Below are positions 1 through 12,114 of a stretch of DNA of 64,000 nt, in pieces. The stretch is from Curvularia sp. ZM96 (lineage: Eukaryota; Ascomycota; Dothideomycetes; Pleosporales; Pleosporaceae). The position numbers and the translations under genes were made by a program. Under the pieces are notes generated by a model. The model saw only the letters and a program-made list of their open reading frames with translations, had not been told where the DNA came from and did not search any database. The stretch lies in assembly GCA_022457065.1 (NCBI GenBank), contig JAJGBQ010000006.1:1364001-1428000 (forward strand), in the 5' to 3' direction. How positions within the stretch are numbered: the stretch's first letter is position 1; each line of letters opens with the position of its first letter.

Positions 1-202
1 TGCAGATCTGGGCGCAGGTTAGCTACCTGGAGGTTTTCGTAGGCAAAGTGTAGGCTCCAATGGACATACTTGCAATGTCTGCTATGGCTATAGACAGTGG
101 AGGAAGCGCACCGCTGGCCGACTTCCAGGCGACCGTCTTGCCATCGGTAGAGACCGAGACAGTGCCGTCCTGCTTCTTGTACTGGGCGGCAGCGTCAGCC
201 AT
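1..202 (-). CDS. TFB1: TFIIH subunit TFB1/p62, N-terminal part (runs off left edge)
   Basis: Partial gene. Reading leftwards from the ATG at 202, exon 1 (202-70) gives 44 residues beginning MADAAAQYKKQDGTVSV and ending in a hydrophobic IAIADIA strand. A GTATGT donor starts at 69 and a CCCAG acceptor ends at 8, so exon 2 resumes at 7 with N-L-Q. The joined IADIANLQ run is what is expected of the first strands of the p62/Tfb1 pleckstrin-homology domain, where a short leader is followed by a strand ending in LQ(Q/A)TP. In the family this subunit belongs to core TFIIH, acting in RNA polymerase II initiation and nucleotide excision repair, and its PH domain binds acidic activators. Only about 47 residues are visible, so the call rests on the N-terminal pattern. 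The BSD domains would lie outside the window. Confidence 0.6.
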
Positions 203-651
203 GACGGGTGGGAGGGGTGAGATGGTGATGCACGGCTTCTCCAGGGTTGACGCGGTGGAAGAATGCTAAACTAGTTTGGGAATCCCCAGATTCACGCGAC
301 GCACGTGATCACGCATCATCGCACCAGATACACGGACATTCGACTTCTACGCAAACCAGAACTATCCACTGGTAAACGTCCTGCTGTTCGTAATAAGCGC
401 TAAGAACGTCTCAGCAATTTGGAGAGACTGCTGACCAGCTGTTCGAAGAACTAATAGGGGCTCCGTCCGCCATCAGGACGGGATGTTCAACTCGCGGTAA
501 CGTAGGCTCGCGCATGAGTCAACATCGCGCCTCAATCTAGCAGCTTGGCTAGGCGGCCACGCATTCTTCTTTCAATTCGTTGCTTCTATGTAGTCATGGC
601 ACCGCTCAACGGGACGCGAGATGTCGTCAAAGGCATTCATGATCACTCTCT
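203..651. other. Intergenic; upstream region of TFB1
   Basis: No coding pattern seen on either strand. It should hold the promoter and 5' leader of the leftward TFB1 gene. Rightwards it grades into the decayed GMC gene. Confidence 0.4.
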
Positions 652-1275
652 CATGATGCCATCGTTGTGGGCGGTGGATTACCGGGCTTGGTGCTTGCAA
701 ATCGATTGAGCGAAAGTGTCGATGCTTGAGGCCATAATCCCATCAGTGGTGTCAGGTAAAGTGCTTCCACGTCTCCTAACAGCGTCAAGCAAGCTGGAAA
801 GATTAGATCCTACTCCGCTTCAGTATACTACGACCCGAGCGTCCAAGAACGTCCAAAGCTTGACGTCGTCACTAAACTCCTTGTTTCCAAAGCATTGTTG
901 GAATGAAATAACTCCGCTATCATTACCAAAGGCACGCATTTACCTACAATGTCGCGGTAGCTCGTTTCATGAGGTGTACGCAAAAGAAGTCGTTCTTTCT
1001 GCTGATCATTTCAATCTCTGCAAATCTTGTAGATTTCGGGTATTGAATCAAGCAAGCTTCTTGAAAAGCATGGTGTCGCGCCTGTCGTAGACCATCCAGC
1101 GGTTGGTGAAAATCTGCAAGACTATGTCTGTGGTGCACTCTCATTCGAAGTAGCCGACGCCCAAATTGCCGGGGACGCTCGTCGCGACCAAAATGTCATC
1201 AAAGCATTGCTCAAACAACAAATGGACAGCTAGGCCTGCTCATTCACGGGTATGCCGATGAGTGTGGTGCGTTTG
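652..1275 (+). pseudogene. GMC oxidoreductase (glucose-methanol-choline family) relic
   Basis: Pieces of one protein can be read in order but in shifting frames. At 652 comes the FAD-binding Rossmann motif HDAIVVGGGLPGLVLANRL. From 850 there is a RPKLDVVTKLLVSKALLE run ended by TGA at 904, then NNSAIITKG. From about 970 EVYAKEVVLSA, the usual strand before the substrate loop, is readable. From 1009 there is a run with TAG at 1030 leading into ISGIESSKLLEKHGV. From about 1080 APVVDHPAVGENLQDYV follows, which is the GxNLxDH-like signature. A last fragment SFTGMPMSVV lies near 1250. A normal GMC enzyme has 550-650 residues; here much is deleted and at least two stops and several frameshifts are present, so no enzyme can be made. 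Family identity is strong; substrate unknown. Confidence 0.8.
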
Positions 1276-1510
1276 CAAATGGAAGAATTATTTCCATTAT
1301 TTCGTATTTTTATTAGTTGGGCTAAACAGTAGATTACTATTCTTCTAGGAACATTGTCGATGCTTACTACCGTTCGTGAGATGTAAAGTAAAAGTATTGA
1401 ATAAGTAACGGGTACACTTTGGATATAATAGTTCTTACAGTATTACTTGAATTAGAAAAAATATTGATAAGCTAGGTTTATAAATTAAGGGGAGAAGAAG
1501 ATATATGCCT
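1276..1510. other. AT-rich spacer
   Basis: Low-complexity AT-rich DNA between two degenerate gene fragments. I see no open frame with protein-like composition. Confidence 0.4.
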
Positions 1511-1855
1511 TCAAGGACGAGGCAAGATGCTCGTTTCCGTTCGTGCACTCTCGGTGGCGCACCATCCCTCTCCCTCGGGTATAATTGAGATATCGTCGAA
1601 TCCTGCAGGAATGTTATCATACGAATCGCTCTGCATATAGATAACCATAGTATGGCTACCACCAGACACTGTTATCGGCGAACTCTGAACATTCGTCCAG
1701 CCTACAACACCACGCACAGTAAACTTTTCCCAGAGCTGACCATCTATGAACATTTGGAAGATTGTCCTGCCAAAAGCGTACTGTTTGAACCAGCCCGAAC
1801 ATCGAACCGTCGTTCCCGACGGAATCAATAAGAAGGCGATGTTCCACACGCCTTC
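1511..1855 (-). pseudogene. Fragment of a beta-sandwich (carbohydrate-binding-like) protein
   Basis: A 113-codon open frame on the minus strand has protein-like composition, with alternating hydrophobic strands: VWNIAFLLIPSGTTV, FQMFIDGQLW, HTMVIYMQSDSYDN and GFDDISIIP. The succession of short strands, the W-containing loops and the final FDDISI strand resemble C-terminal strands of jelly-roll carbohydrate-binding modules, but I cannot name a family. There is no good ATG: the frame opens after a TAA near 1865, and a stop-containing continuation (DDFKAG) lies just upstream in another frame. I read it as the 3' remnant of a larger gene. It might instead be a last exon of a gene whose upstream exons I failed to see. 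Confidence 0.3.
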
Positions 1856-3002
1856 TAGCCAGCCTTAAAGTCGTCAAGGCTGTCTAGAACCATCTATCCA
1901 AGAGATGTCGTTGAAACACACCTAACAATACTTAACGATAAAGCCACAAGGCTTACTCTAACGTTGTAAAACCATCGAAAGAAATTATATGGCTTGCGCT
2001 AGTGTACAGGCTCCCCTTTATGCCAAGCTAGGGCTGAGCATTCTTCAGGAACAACTTTCTTGAGTAAGGGAACAAGACTATGGCATGGAGGGCCTAGGCC
2101 CAACTAACTTATTCTGAAAAATAGTAAGTTTAAACCCGATTACTCTCTTTACTCCTAAAAGAAGATGTTGTCATATTGATGTAAGAATGTGGTTTTTTTC
2201 TTAGGAGGAGTATTGGAAGGAGGTAGCAGCGAGCAGATATCATGTAAGGATATAGATTGGTCCACGCTATCTGAAATATGTTTAACTGTACCCCTTATGA
2301 GACTCAGTCGTGAGCGTGATGCTATGACGCTAAACCCACGTTACACGATGTCATGTGATTTTGACGCGGGCATATTCATGCTCTGCGGCGCATTATGCCA
2401 CAGGCCTTGGAGGGGCTGCGAGGCACGTGACGATGACTGCCTGCATTTCCTTGTGGCCACCGAAGCGTTGGATGCAAACACGAGTAATTGCAGACATGGA
2501 CGCAATACGTAACATGACAGAGTACTAGCCAAGCCTGGTGATGCACTTCTGTGGCAACCGGATACATATCCGTTGCACACCCTCAGCGCCGGCACCGTTG
2601 TTACATAAGACACCGGCTGTGATTGGCGGGTGCCACACTGCCACTGTGGTTCATTTACTCTGTCATGGCCAATATCGCGCATGGCAAAGCAAAGAAGGCA
2701 ACCCAAGGGCAGCTGAGCCGGCTGACATGCATGTCGCGAGGCCACGGCGGCCGCGGGGGTGTCGACAAGACGCTCCAAACATTGGCTGGACGTTCCGTGT
2801 TTGAGGCATTTGGTGAGGTTTGCTCTGAGTCGCCCTCGATCCCACAAGGCGCTAGTGCGGAACACGGGGCCCTACGCATGTGCCATTATCAGGCTTGCTC
2901 ACTTTGTTACGGCACATTGCCATCGCAGAAGCTCTCTTCTGTACACCATTGTCTGCTTGGATGACACGCATCCTTTCCCTCGCCCTGATATCCTAATCCA
3001 CC
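1856..3002. other. Intergenic; AT-rich part then KGD1 upstream region
   Basis: The left half (to about 2340) is AT-rich and looks decayed. The right half has normal GC content and several overlapping open frames on both strands, none with recognisable motifs or consistent splice structure. The last few hundred bases should be the promoter and leader of the rightward KGD1 gene. Confidence 0.35.
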
Positions 3003-6000
3003 ATGTTGCGCAACACTCTGCGCCAGTGCTCTCGCAAGCTCCCGGCGAGCACCTCCGCAAGAGCATCCTTCGCCAGCCTCGCGCAGCCCTCGAGAACCGC
3101 CATTTCGACATGTCGCCGGCCTCTTGCGCTGACCCAGCGCCGTCCCTATGCCATTTCGGCAGAGGAGACCAGCAAGGGCGTTGTGTGTAGCCCCCCAACC
3201 TCAGCTTCAAACTCTTTCCGCTGGAAGCTAATTATGACGGCATAGGACCCCAACGACTCGTTCCTCCAGGGCAACACTGCCAACTACATCGATGCCATGT
3301 ACATGCAATGGAAACAGGACCCCGAGAGCGTCCACTACTCGTGGCAGGTCTATTTCCAGAATATGGAGTCTGGCGACATGCCCGTGTCACAGGCCTTCCA
3401 GCCGCCACCAACTATCATGAGCACGCCTCAGGGTGCTGGCGGCAGGCCGGGAATGGGCATGGCTGCAGTCGAAGGCACCGAGATCATGAACCATCTCAAG
3501 GTCCAATTGCTTGTGCGCGCATACCAGGCTCGTGGCCACCACAAGGCCAAGATTGACCCGCTCGGTATTCGCTCAGAAGCAGAGTCCTTTGGGTACAACA
3601 AGCCCCGCGAGCTTGAGCTGTCGCACTACAACTTCACGGACAAGGACCTTGAGCAGGATATTGAACTCGGCCCTGGTATTCTGCCACGCTTCAGGACAGA
3701 GTCTCGCAAGAAGATGAAGCTTAAGGAGATCATCGAAGCCTGCGAGCGTCTGTACTGCGGCTCCTATGGAATCGAATACATCCATATCCCCGACAGAGAG
3801 CAGTGCGACTGGCTCCGTGAGCGCATCGAGGTTCCTACACCGTTCAAGTACTCCGTTGACGAGAAGCGCCGCATCCTGGACCGCCTCATCTGGGGCACCA
3901 ACTTTGAGGCCTTCCTTGCTACCAAATACCCCAACGACAAGCGATTCGGTCTCGAAGGTGGTGAGAGTTTGATTCCGGGAATGAAGGCTCTGATTGACCG
4001 AAGTGTCGATTATGGTGTGAAGGATATTGTTATTGGCATGCCTCACCGTGGCCGTCTCAACGTGCTCTCCAACGTCGTCAGGAAACCCAACGAGTCGATT
4101 TTCAGTGAATTTGCCGGTACCGCTGAGGCCAACGAGGAAGGCTCAGGTGATGTCAAGTACCACCTGGGTATGAACTTCGAGCGCCCCACGCCGTCCGGAA
4201 AGCGCGTGCAGCTGTCCCTTGTCGCCAACCCATCCCATCTTGAGGCCGAGGACCCCGTTGTGCTCGGAAAGACCCGCGCCATTCTGCACTACAACAACGA
4301 CGAAAAGGAAGCTGCCAGTGCCATGGGTGTTCTTCTTCACGGTGACGCTGCTTTTGCTGCGCAGGGTGTCGTCTATGAAACCATGGGTTTCCACCAGCTG
4401 CCTAGTTATCACACTGGCGGAACGATTCACATCATTGTGAACAACCAGATTGGTTTCACTACGGATCCTAGGTTCTCGCGCTCCACACCTTACTGCTCAG
4501 ACATTGCCAAGGCCATTGATGCCCCCGTCTTCCACGTTAATGGCGACGACGTTGAGGCTGTCAACTTCGTTTGCCAGCTTGCTGCCGATTTCCGCGCCGA
4601 GTTCAAGAAGGATGTAGTCATTGACATGGTTTGCTACCGAAAGCAGGGTCACAACGAAACCGATCAGCCATTCTTCACCCAGCCCCTCATGTACAAGAAG
4701 ATCTCTCAACAACCACAGACACTAGACATCTACACCAAGAAGCTTCTCGAAGAGAAGACTTTCACCAAGGAGGACATCGATGAGCACAAGGCCTGGGTTT
4801 GGGGTATGCTGGATGAGAGCTTCAGCCGCAGCAAGGACTACGTTCCCAACTCTCGCGAGTGGCTCACTTCGGCATGGAACGGCTTCAAAACTCCAAAAGA
4901 ACTCGCTAGCGAGGTTCTGCCTCATCTGCCAACCGCCGTTGAGGAGACACAACTGAAGCACATTGCCAAGGTGATTGGAGAGGCGCCCGAGGACTTCAAC
5001 GTCCACAAGAACTTGAAGCGTATTTTGGCCGGCCGCACCAAGACAGTCATGGATGGCCAAAACATCGACATGGCTACCGCTGAAGCACTGGCATTCGGAA
5101 GTCTGTGCATGGAAGGCCACCATGTCCGTGTTTCTGGACAGGATGTCGAGCGTGGAACCTTTTCCCAGCGCCACGCTGTGCTCCACGACCAGGAGACTGA
5201 GAAGACATACACGCCTCTGCAAAACCTGAGCCAGGACCAAGCGACCTTTACCATTTCTAACTCGTCTCTCAGCGAATACGGAGTGTAAGTGATGACAGTG
5301 ACTTTTGTGTATCATGATTGCTAACGCAGCTCAGCCTCGGTTTCGAATACGGATACTCGCTGTCGTCGCCCAATGCGCTTGTCATGTGGGAGGCTCAGTT
5401 TGGTGACTTTGCCAACACCGCGCAGGTCATTATCGACCAGTTCATTGCATCAGGTGAAGTCAAGTGGCTCCAGCGCTCTGGTCTCGTTATGAGCTTGCCC
5501 CACGGTTACGACGGCCAAGGTCCCGAGCACTCGTCTGGACGTTTGGAGCGCTACCTCCAGCTGTGTAACGAGGACCCGCGTATCTTCCCCTCGCCGGACA
5601 AGCTCGACCGCCAGCACCAGGACTGCAACATGCAGATTGCCTACACTACGAAGCCATCTAACTTGTTCCACCTTCTCCGTCGCCAGATGAACCGTCAATT
5701 CCGCAAGCCGCTGATCCTGTTCTTCTCCAAGTCACTTCTCCGTCACCCGATTGCACGCTCCAGCATTGACGAGTTCACCGGAGACTCTCACTTCCAATGG
5801 ATCATCGAGGACCCAGCACACGCCAGTGGAGAGATTGAGTCGCACGAGGGCATCAACCGCGTCATCCTCTGCACGGGTCAGGTGTACGCGGCGCTTGTCA
5901 AGGAGCGTGAGGCCCGTGGCGAGAAGGATGTAGCGATTACTCGCATTGAGCAGCTCAACCCCTTCCCATGGCAGCAGCTCAAGGACAACCTCGACTCGTA

Positions 6001-6250
6001 CCCTAACGCACAGAACATCATCTGGTGCCAGGAGGAGCCACTCAACGCCGGTGCTTGGAGCTTCACACAGCCCCGAATTGAGACGCTTCTCAACCAGACA
6101 GAGCACCACAACAGGAGACACGTCATGTATGCCGGACGTAACCCCAGTGCATCTGTAGCCACTGGACTCAAGGCATCACACAAGAACGAGGAGAAGGCGC
6201 TGTTGGATATGGCTTTCACGGTTAAGCAGGACAAGCTGAAGAGCGAGTAG
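3003..6250 (+). CDS. KGD1: 2-oxoglutarate dehydrogenase E1 component, mitochondrial
   Basis: Thiamine-diphosphate-dependent E1 of the 2-oxoglutarate dehydrogenase complex, which decarboxylates 2-oxoglutarate and passes the succinyl group to the E2 lipoyl arm in the TCA cycle. Three exons: 3003-3182, 3246-5284, 5335-6250, joining in frame to 1044 residues, the usual length for fungal Kgd1. Exon 1 is a mitochondrial presequence rich in Arg, Ser and Ala (MLRNTLRQCSRKLP). After the intron comes the conserved DPNDSFLQGNTANYIDAMY start of the mature enzyme. Further landmarks are GMPHRGRLNVLSNVV, LVANPSHLEAEDPVV, the ThDP/Mg region around VNGDDVEAVNF, CYRKQGHNETDQPFF, the transketolase-like C-terminal part with LPHGYDGQGPEHSS, and WCQEEPLNAGAW near the end. 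The first intron has a GTGTGT donor, weaker than GTATGT/GTAAGT but frame-consistent. Confidence 0.97.
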
Positions 6251-7183
6251 AGGACTGGGTCGGACTTTCAATAGAGGCCCGGGTCACGGTTGGGATGCAT
6301 TAGTTTCTTTCCCTCGGTGCAGTGGATAGAGCGGAATCGGAGCTGGGCTGTATCGGATTGTTTAGTTGAGCATTTTTCATTACTGCGGATGTAGGTTTAC
6401 TGAGTGTAGTATAAAAAGCTGGATTTTGCCCTGTTATGCTGGTGGTACACACTGATGTTGGCTGGATAAGTATCCGTCGCGTGGTGCAGATGGCGGGTCA
6501 CGTGGTTGCGGGGAGCAGAATTAGGCTATGGGACACGAGGCCGCGGGTGGAGCAGGGTGGCATGGGTCGCTCACGTCCGCGGCTCGGAACAGATCGGAAC
6601 GACGTCAGTGGGGAGAGGCAGCCCCGCTAAACCCCTCGCTGCAGCCCCTCCACTTTTTACGCCTCCGCACATGCATCATCGCCCCAAGCACGCGCTCCCG
6701 CAACAAAGCGCGTCCAGAACGGCTGCTCGTTCCCCTCGGCAATGCACACGCCCTCACCCATCCTGGCCTGCGCATTTATCGTGACCGTCGGCCTTTGCTC
6801 GGTTCCTCTATGGCCGACAGGTGCGCCTGGAACCATCGTGAAGTGTCCTGTGACGCCCGCTGACTTGCCGAGGGCTGGCTATAGCTTGCTGGCTCGCTCC
6901 ATTCCGGCCAACGCACCTGCCAAACAGATGCCACAGAAGTGTGGTCCGCATGTCCGACTCTACCCACCCTGACTTCATAACAACACCCAGCTCCGCTTTT
7001 TGCTTCAGTCGAGCCTGATAGATTTTCACCATCCCTCTCCAGAGCTTCTCCATTCCCCATCTCCCTCATTCTCCATCTTGCTTTCTCCATCCACAACCAC
7101 TTTCCCATTGTGCCCTACCCGTTTCCCCTCCCTCCTGACACTACCCCAATCTTGAAACCCGTACATACCGCGATACACACAGA
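6251..7183. other. Intergenic; KGD1 3' region and FBP1 promoter/leader
   Basis: No gene seen. The short open frames here are GC-driven and lack domain signatures. The 150 bases before the FBP1 ATG are pyrimidine-rich (CTCCATTCCCC-like runs near 7040-7130), as is common upstream of fungal transcription starts. Confidence 0.45.
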
Positions 7184-8416
7184 ATGGATCCCACCAGCAA
7201 TGGCGAGGGCGGTCCAGTGGCCCAGGAGAAGATCAACACCAACATCATCACCCTCACTCGGTTTCTCACTGAGGAGCAAACAAAGGTCAAGGAGGCGACC
7301 GGAGACTTCACGTGCGTCAATTTCGCCGGAGACACTTGAGACGGAAAAACTAATTGCTTCCTCATAGACTGCTCTGCCACGCTCTCCAGTTTGCCTTCAA
7401 GAGCATTGCCTACTACATCCGGAGAGCATCATTAATCAACGTACGCAATTTCTCCGCGACCATTGATGTCTGGAAACTGACCCTGAGCAGCTCACTGGTC
7501 TCCAAGGCACATCCAACACTACCGGCGACGACCAAAAGAAACTTGACGTAATCGGCGATGAGCTCTTCATCACTGCCATGCGCTCCAGTGGTCGCGTGCG
7601 CCTCCTCATTTCCGAAGAGCAAGAAGAGGCTATTGTCTTTGACGAGCACCCCCACGCCCGCTACGCCGTAGCCTGCGACCCCATTGACGGCTCCTCCAAC
7701 CTTGACGCTGGTGTGTCCGTCGGCACCATCTTCGCCGTATACAAGCTGCCCGAGGGCGCAAAGGGCACAAAAGAGGAGATGCTCCTCCCAGGTACCGAGA
7801 TGGTCGCCTCAGGCTTCACCATGTACGGCGCCTCCGCCCAACTCGTCATCACCATGAAGGGCGGCAACGTCAACGGCTTCACCCTCGACAACGCTTTTGG
7901 CGAGTTCATCCTCACACACCCTAACATGAAGGTCCCCAAGACACGGTCCATCTACTCCGTCAATGAGGGAAACAGCATGTACTGGGAACAGCCCGTCAAG
8001 GACTGGTGCGAGAGCCTCAAGAACCCGCCAGAGGGTGGAAAGCCGTATAGTGCGCGATACATTGGTTCCATGGTGGCTGATGCATACCGAACACTGCTCT
8101 ACGGAGGTATCTTTGCCTACCCGGCGGATAAGAAGACGCCAAAGGGCAAGTTGCGTATTCTCTACGAATGTGCTCCCATGGCCATGGTTTTCGAAAACGG
8201 TACGTCATCTCGCCCCTTCTTCTGCGTATATTTGTATATTTGTCTGGTCGCATGGCTAACGAAACAAACACAGCTGGCGGTCTGGCCGTAAACAGCAACA
8301 TGCAGCGCATGCTCGAAGTAGTGCCCGAGCACATCCACGACCGCTCCGGCATCTTCCTCGGCTCAGAAGGCGAGGTCCAAAAGGTCATTGATGCGCACAA
8401 GAAGTACCAAAAATAA
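7184..8416 (+). CDS. FBP1: Fructose-1,6-bisphosphatase
   Basis: Gluconeogenic phosphatase hydrolysing fructose 1,6-bisphosphate to fructose 6-phosphate in the cytosol. Four exons: 7184-7311, 7368-7440, 7491-8199, 8274-8416, giving 350 residues, the normal length. Start MDPTSNGEGG leads into INTNIITLTRFLTEEQ. Exon 2 carries the helix LLCHALQFAFKSIAYYIRRA. Exon 3 has the metal-binding signature CDPIDGSSNLDAGVSVGT, the substrate-binding RYIGSMVADAYRTLLYGG and the lysine-containing GKLRILYECAPMAMVFE. Exon 4 ends IFLGSEGEVQKVIDAHKKY. All introns have GTRCGY-type donors (GTGCGT, GTACGC, GTACGT). It lies downstream of KGD1 in the same orientation but with its own 0.9-kb upstream region, so it is separately transcribed. 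In fungi this gene is usually repressed by glucose; I did not identify the operator. Confidence 0.97.
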
Positions 8417-9499
8417 ATACATGTAGCGCAGTAGGGATATATACCATGGGCTGAGGACAGAAAAAGCTAATGAACGTGTGTTGTTTTTGAATAAATTTGA
8501 CCTAGTTGTATAGCGTAGTAGTTCTTGTAATGAGTACATGACGTGGACTGCATCGAGTCTTGGACCAAAACATGCAGTGGTGAAATGTGAAAAGTGTCAG
8601 CTATGCGACCTTTGTCCTAGACAAGGCTATGACATCACACTTCACCAAAACACCCTCACAACATGACTAAAATGCCAGCAACATGGATTCAGGGTATAAA
8701 GCTATATTCCCTAACATGCTGTCCTCCACCTCCACCCCTCACACAGACACAATCTCTCTCATCGAGCTATCCAGTCTGTACCAGATGGCATGGGGAATAA
8801 AACTCGTTAACACACCACATGCACATATCCCATATATCCACCATAACACACACACGCATCCATCCATTCATACCACCCCATGCAATCATCATCATCCATA
8901 ATTCCCTAGTCTCATTTGCGAAATTCGAGACGCCGAAAATTTCCGTAGAGCGTTGGAAAAGCCAGCCCGGTCAGTAGATGGGAGGAAGAACCCTGGGCTG
9001 GTTGAGGTATCAAACTGTTTTTGCGCGAACAAAAAGTCCCACCACACATACACACTGCACACCCATAGTCGTCATCGTCAAGAACCCGGGGTGCCCGTCT
9101 ATCATACATAGGAAAGTAAAAACCAGGGGGGTAAAAGAAAAAGGAAAAAGGCCTGTCCAGAGAAAAAGGTATGACATAACGGTGCCCAACTCTTGGGGTT
9201 GAGTTGAGGCAGTCATAGTCGTGACACCCGACATTCCACTTAAGGAGTCAGACATCAAAAGGAGTCATCGCAGTCAACCCGCCGTGAGGCAGAGACAAGT
9301 CGATAATGTAAAGGGGGACATCGAATCGTAACAAACTTTTGGAGGGTAACAATCGGTCATGAAAGCCGTCCCGTGTGTCGTGAGAAAACCGTTACCCGTG
9401 CGCCATTCGCCGTTGAAGGAAATCATGCAACCATCATAACTTGTTGCCGTTTGAGGGTGGCGCGGACCGAACCCTACTCAGTGGCAACTAGAAAGAGGT
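8417..9499. other. Convergent intergenic region FBP1/PAB1
   Basis: Holds the 3' ends of FBP1 (plus strand) and PAB1 (minus strand). Around 8800-8900 there is a CA/CAT-rich low-complexity stretch. No coding pattern seen. Confidence 0.5.
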
Positions 9500-11780
9500 T
9501 TAAGCCTTCTCCTCCTTGGACTCCTCCTTGGGGGCTTTCTCTTCAGGCTCACCCTCTTTGTTCTTGACGTATTCGTCATAGACGCTCATGGCCTCCTCGA
9601 CCTTGGCGCGAAGAGCAGCCTCGTCAGTGGTGCTGGGTGAATTAGTACAATATCTTAGTAAAACGGGAGTAAGGTTATACGTACAGGTTGATCAGCTCGC
9701 TGTTGTCCATCTCGAGAAGCATACCAGTGATCTTGCCGGCAAGCTCGGGCTGCATCTCGGCGATCTTGGGGTAGAGGGCCTCGCCGAGCATCTGCTTCTG
9801 CTGGCCAGGAGCAGCGCCGCTCAAAGCGCTCATGTCGACGCCAGCACCGGCGGGACCGCCGCGTCCACCCTGAGGGTAGCCGGGCATAGGGGACTGACCA
9901 GGTCGGCCGCCCTGGGGCATGCCGCGACCGCCCTGAGGAGGGAAGCCCTGACCGCCGCGCATACCGGGACCACCAGCCATTGGGACCTGGGGCATACCAG
10001 GCATAGGAGCCATAGGGACACCACCACGGCCACCACGTCCGCCCATGGCCTGCTGTGCGGCCTGTGCCAGCTGCATGTACTGCTGGTTCATGTATGGAGG
10101 GAAGGCGCCAGGAGCCATACCAGGGGGCATGTACATGGGAGGCATCTGCTGGCCGTTGGGACCGCCACGGCCGCCCTGCTGAGGCATACCACCAGGGAAA
10201 CCAGCACCACGGCCACCTTGCTGACCAGGCATGCCAGCGGGGAATGGCATCTGGCCACGACCACCAGCTGGGAACATCATGGGCTGCTGACCGGGGGCGA
10301 TGAACATCTGGGGGATACCGCCGAACTGCTGCTGCTGTTGCTGCTGCATGCGGAGCTGGTTGCGGGCCTGGATGGTGGCCTCAAGCTGGTTCTTGCGGAC
10401 ATCCTTGCGCTGGGCAAGAGCGACGTAGAGAGGCTTGCCCTCAATCATCTTCTGGTTCATCTCGGTGACAGCCTTAGTAGCCTCATCGGGGTTGCTGAAG
10501 CAGACGAAACCGAAACCCTTGCTCTTGCCGAGAATCTTCTTCTCACCCTTGATGGTGACCTTCTCGCCAGGCTTGTTCTCGTCCTTCTTGTCCTCAGCGC
10601 CCTCCTCGGTCTTCTCAGACTCCTCCTTGGACTCTTCCTTCTTCTCGTCGGCAGCGTCCTCGGAGCGCTCAGCAGGCATGGCATCGCGCATGACCTTGGC
10701 GGAGGTGATGGTACCGAAAGGAGTGAACATGTCGCGCAGCTTCTCGTCGTCGACGTCGTCGTTCAAGTTCTTGATGTAGAGGTTGACACCCTGGTACTTG
10801 GACTGCTTCTCGAGACGAGCGGCCTCGTACTGCTTGCGCAGCTCCTCCTCACGCTCGTGCTTCTTCTGTGCGCGGCCGACGTAGAGCTTCTGGCCACGGA
10901 ACTCAGTGTCGTTGAGGGCATCAACGGCAGCAGAAGCAGCCTCGTGCTTGATGTAGTTGACGAAGCCGAACCCGCGGCTCTTTCCCTGCTCATCGCGAGC
11001 AATGGAGGCAGACGTGATGTCACCGTGCTTCTCGAAGAGCTCACGGAACTCCTCGTCAGTGACATCAAGGTCAATGTTCTTGACGTAGATGTTGGTGAAG
11101 TTGGCCTTCATCTCCTCGAACTTGCTCATGCGCTCCTTCTTGGGGATGTGGTGGCCGACGAAAACCTTCTTCTCGTTCAACAACATGCCGTTAACGTGCT
11201 TGATAGCATTGTTAGCGGCCTCGGCAGTCTCGTAGTGGACGAATCCGTAGCCCTTGGAGTTACCCAGCTCGTCCTGAGCGACCTTGCAGCTGAGAATGTT
11301 ACCGAAGGCGGCAAAGGTGTCGTGGAGCGCCTTGTTGTCAATGGCGTGGTCGAGGTTCTTGATGAAGACGTTGCCCTGACCAGTCTTGCGCAGAGCGGGG
11401 TCGCGCTGAGACCACATGATGCGGCAGGGCTTGCCCTTGATAACAGTGTAGTTGAGCTCTTCGAGGGCCTTTTCGCCGTCCTCAGAGCTGTTGTAGTTAA
11501 CATAGGCGTAACCGAGCGAGCGACGGGTAACAGCGTCACGGCAGACACGGATGGAAGCGACTTGGCCAATGGAAGAGAACAGCTCGAAGAGCATAGCCTC
11601 GGTGACAGAGGGGTCGAGCTCGCCGACATAGAGCGAGGCCGAGTTTTGGTTGTTGGCGGGAGCCGCAGAGGTCGGGGTGGGGGCCTCAACCTGGGCAGCA
11701 GCGACGTTGGTGTTGATCTGAGCGCCGTTGGCGTCAGCACCCTCCTGGGCGGGGGAAGTCGAGTTTGCGACGTCAGACAT
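9500..11780 (-). CDS. PAB1: Polyadenylate-binding protein
   Basis: Cytoplasmic/nuclear poly(A)-binding protein acting in mRNA stability and translation initiation. Two exons: 11780-9685 and 9632-9500, 742 residues. Four RRMs are visible in order: RRM1 from about residue 49 (SLYVGELDPSVTEAMLFELF), RRM2 (GNVFIKNLDHAIDNKALHD), RRM3 (TNIYVKNIDLDVTDEEFREL) and RRM4 (VNLYIKNLNDDVDDEKLRD). RRM4 is split by an acidic, Lys/Glu-rich insertion of roughly 45 residues before its KGFGFVCF core, a feature I associate with filamentous-fungal PABPs. A Met/Pro/Gly/Gln linker with a Q tract and many GGRG repeats follows. The C-terminal MLLE domain (ALYPKIAEMQPELAGKITGM) spans the intron and ends in an acidic tail, EEKAPKEESKEEKA. 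The opposite strand is open for 741 codons, which is a codon-bias shadow. Confidence 0.97.
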
Positions 11781-11789
11781 GGTGTCTAT

Positions 11790-11908
11790 CTAGGAGGTGG
11801 GGGTGTTAGTTAAGGGAGATAGGGAAAAGAGTCTGAATATTGCGGGCGGGCGCGCATGCGTGACTTGGGCAGGTGCGCTCGCTTCGCAAAAAAGTTTAGG
11901 ACACTCAC
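11790..11908 (-). other. Probable 5'-UTR intron of PAB1
   Basis: On the minus strand a GTGAGT donor begins at 11908 and a CTAG acceptor ends at 11790, nine bases before the PAB1 ATG. Pyrimidine-rich DNA precedes the acceptor. Leader introns are common in highly expressed fungal genes. Inferred from splice signals only. Confidence 0.45.
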
Positions 11909-12114
11909 CTAAACCTTGCTAGAAGTTGCAACAAGAGATGTGTGCGGGGTAGCAGAGGTGGTAGAAAGCGGTCCAAGAGCACGGTTTGGCTGCGGACACG
12001 CTGGAATTCCTTCTTCTATGCGAAAAAGGTGAGGGGCTGAAGCAGGATTGTCTGTCGGGTTACAGGCGACAGGACAAAGACGAAGAAAGTTGGCGGAGGT
12101 TCGTCGTCGGACGG

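Noticed and set aside
2341..2865. 174-codon minus-strand frame upstream of KGD1
   Set aside because: Cys/His/Arg/Ser-rich with no motif; overlaps open frames on other phases in GC-rich DNA. Probably promoter DNA.
9588..11813. 741-codon open frame on the plus strand opposite PAB1
   Set aside because: It lies antisense to an unmistakable PABP gene and is His/Leu/Val/Ala-rich without domains. Strong codon bias of PAB1 (rare stop complements) explains it.
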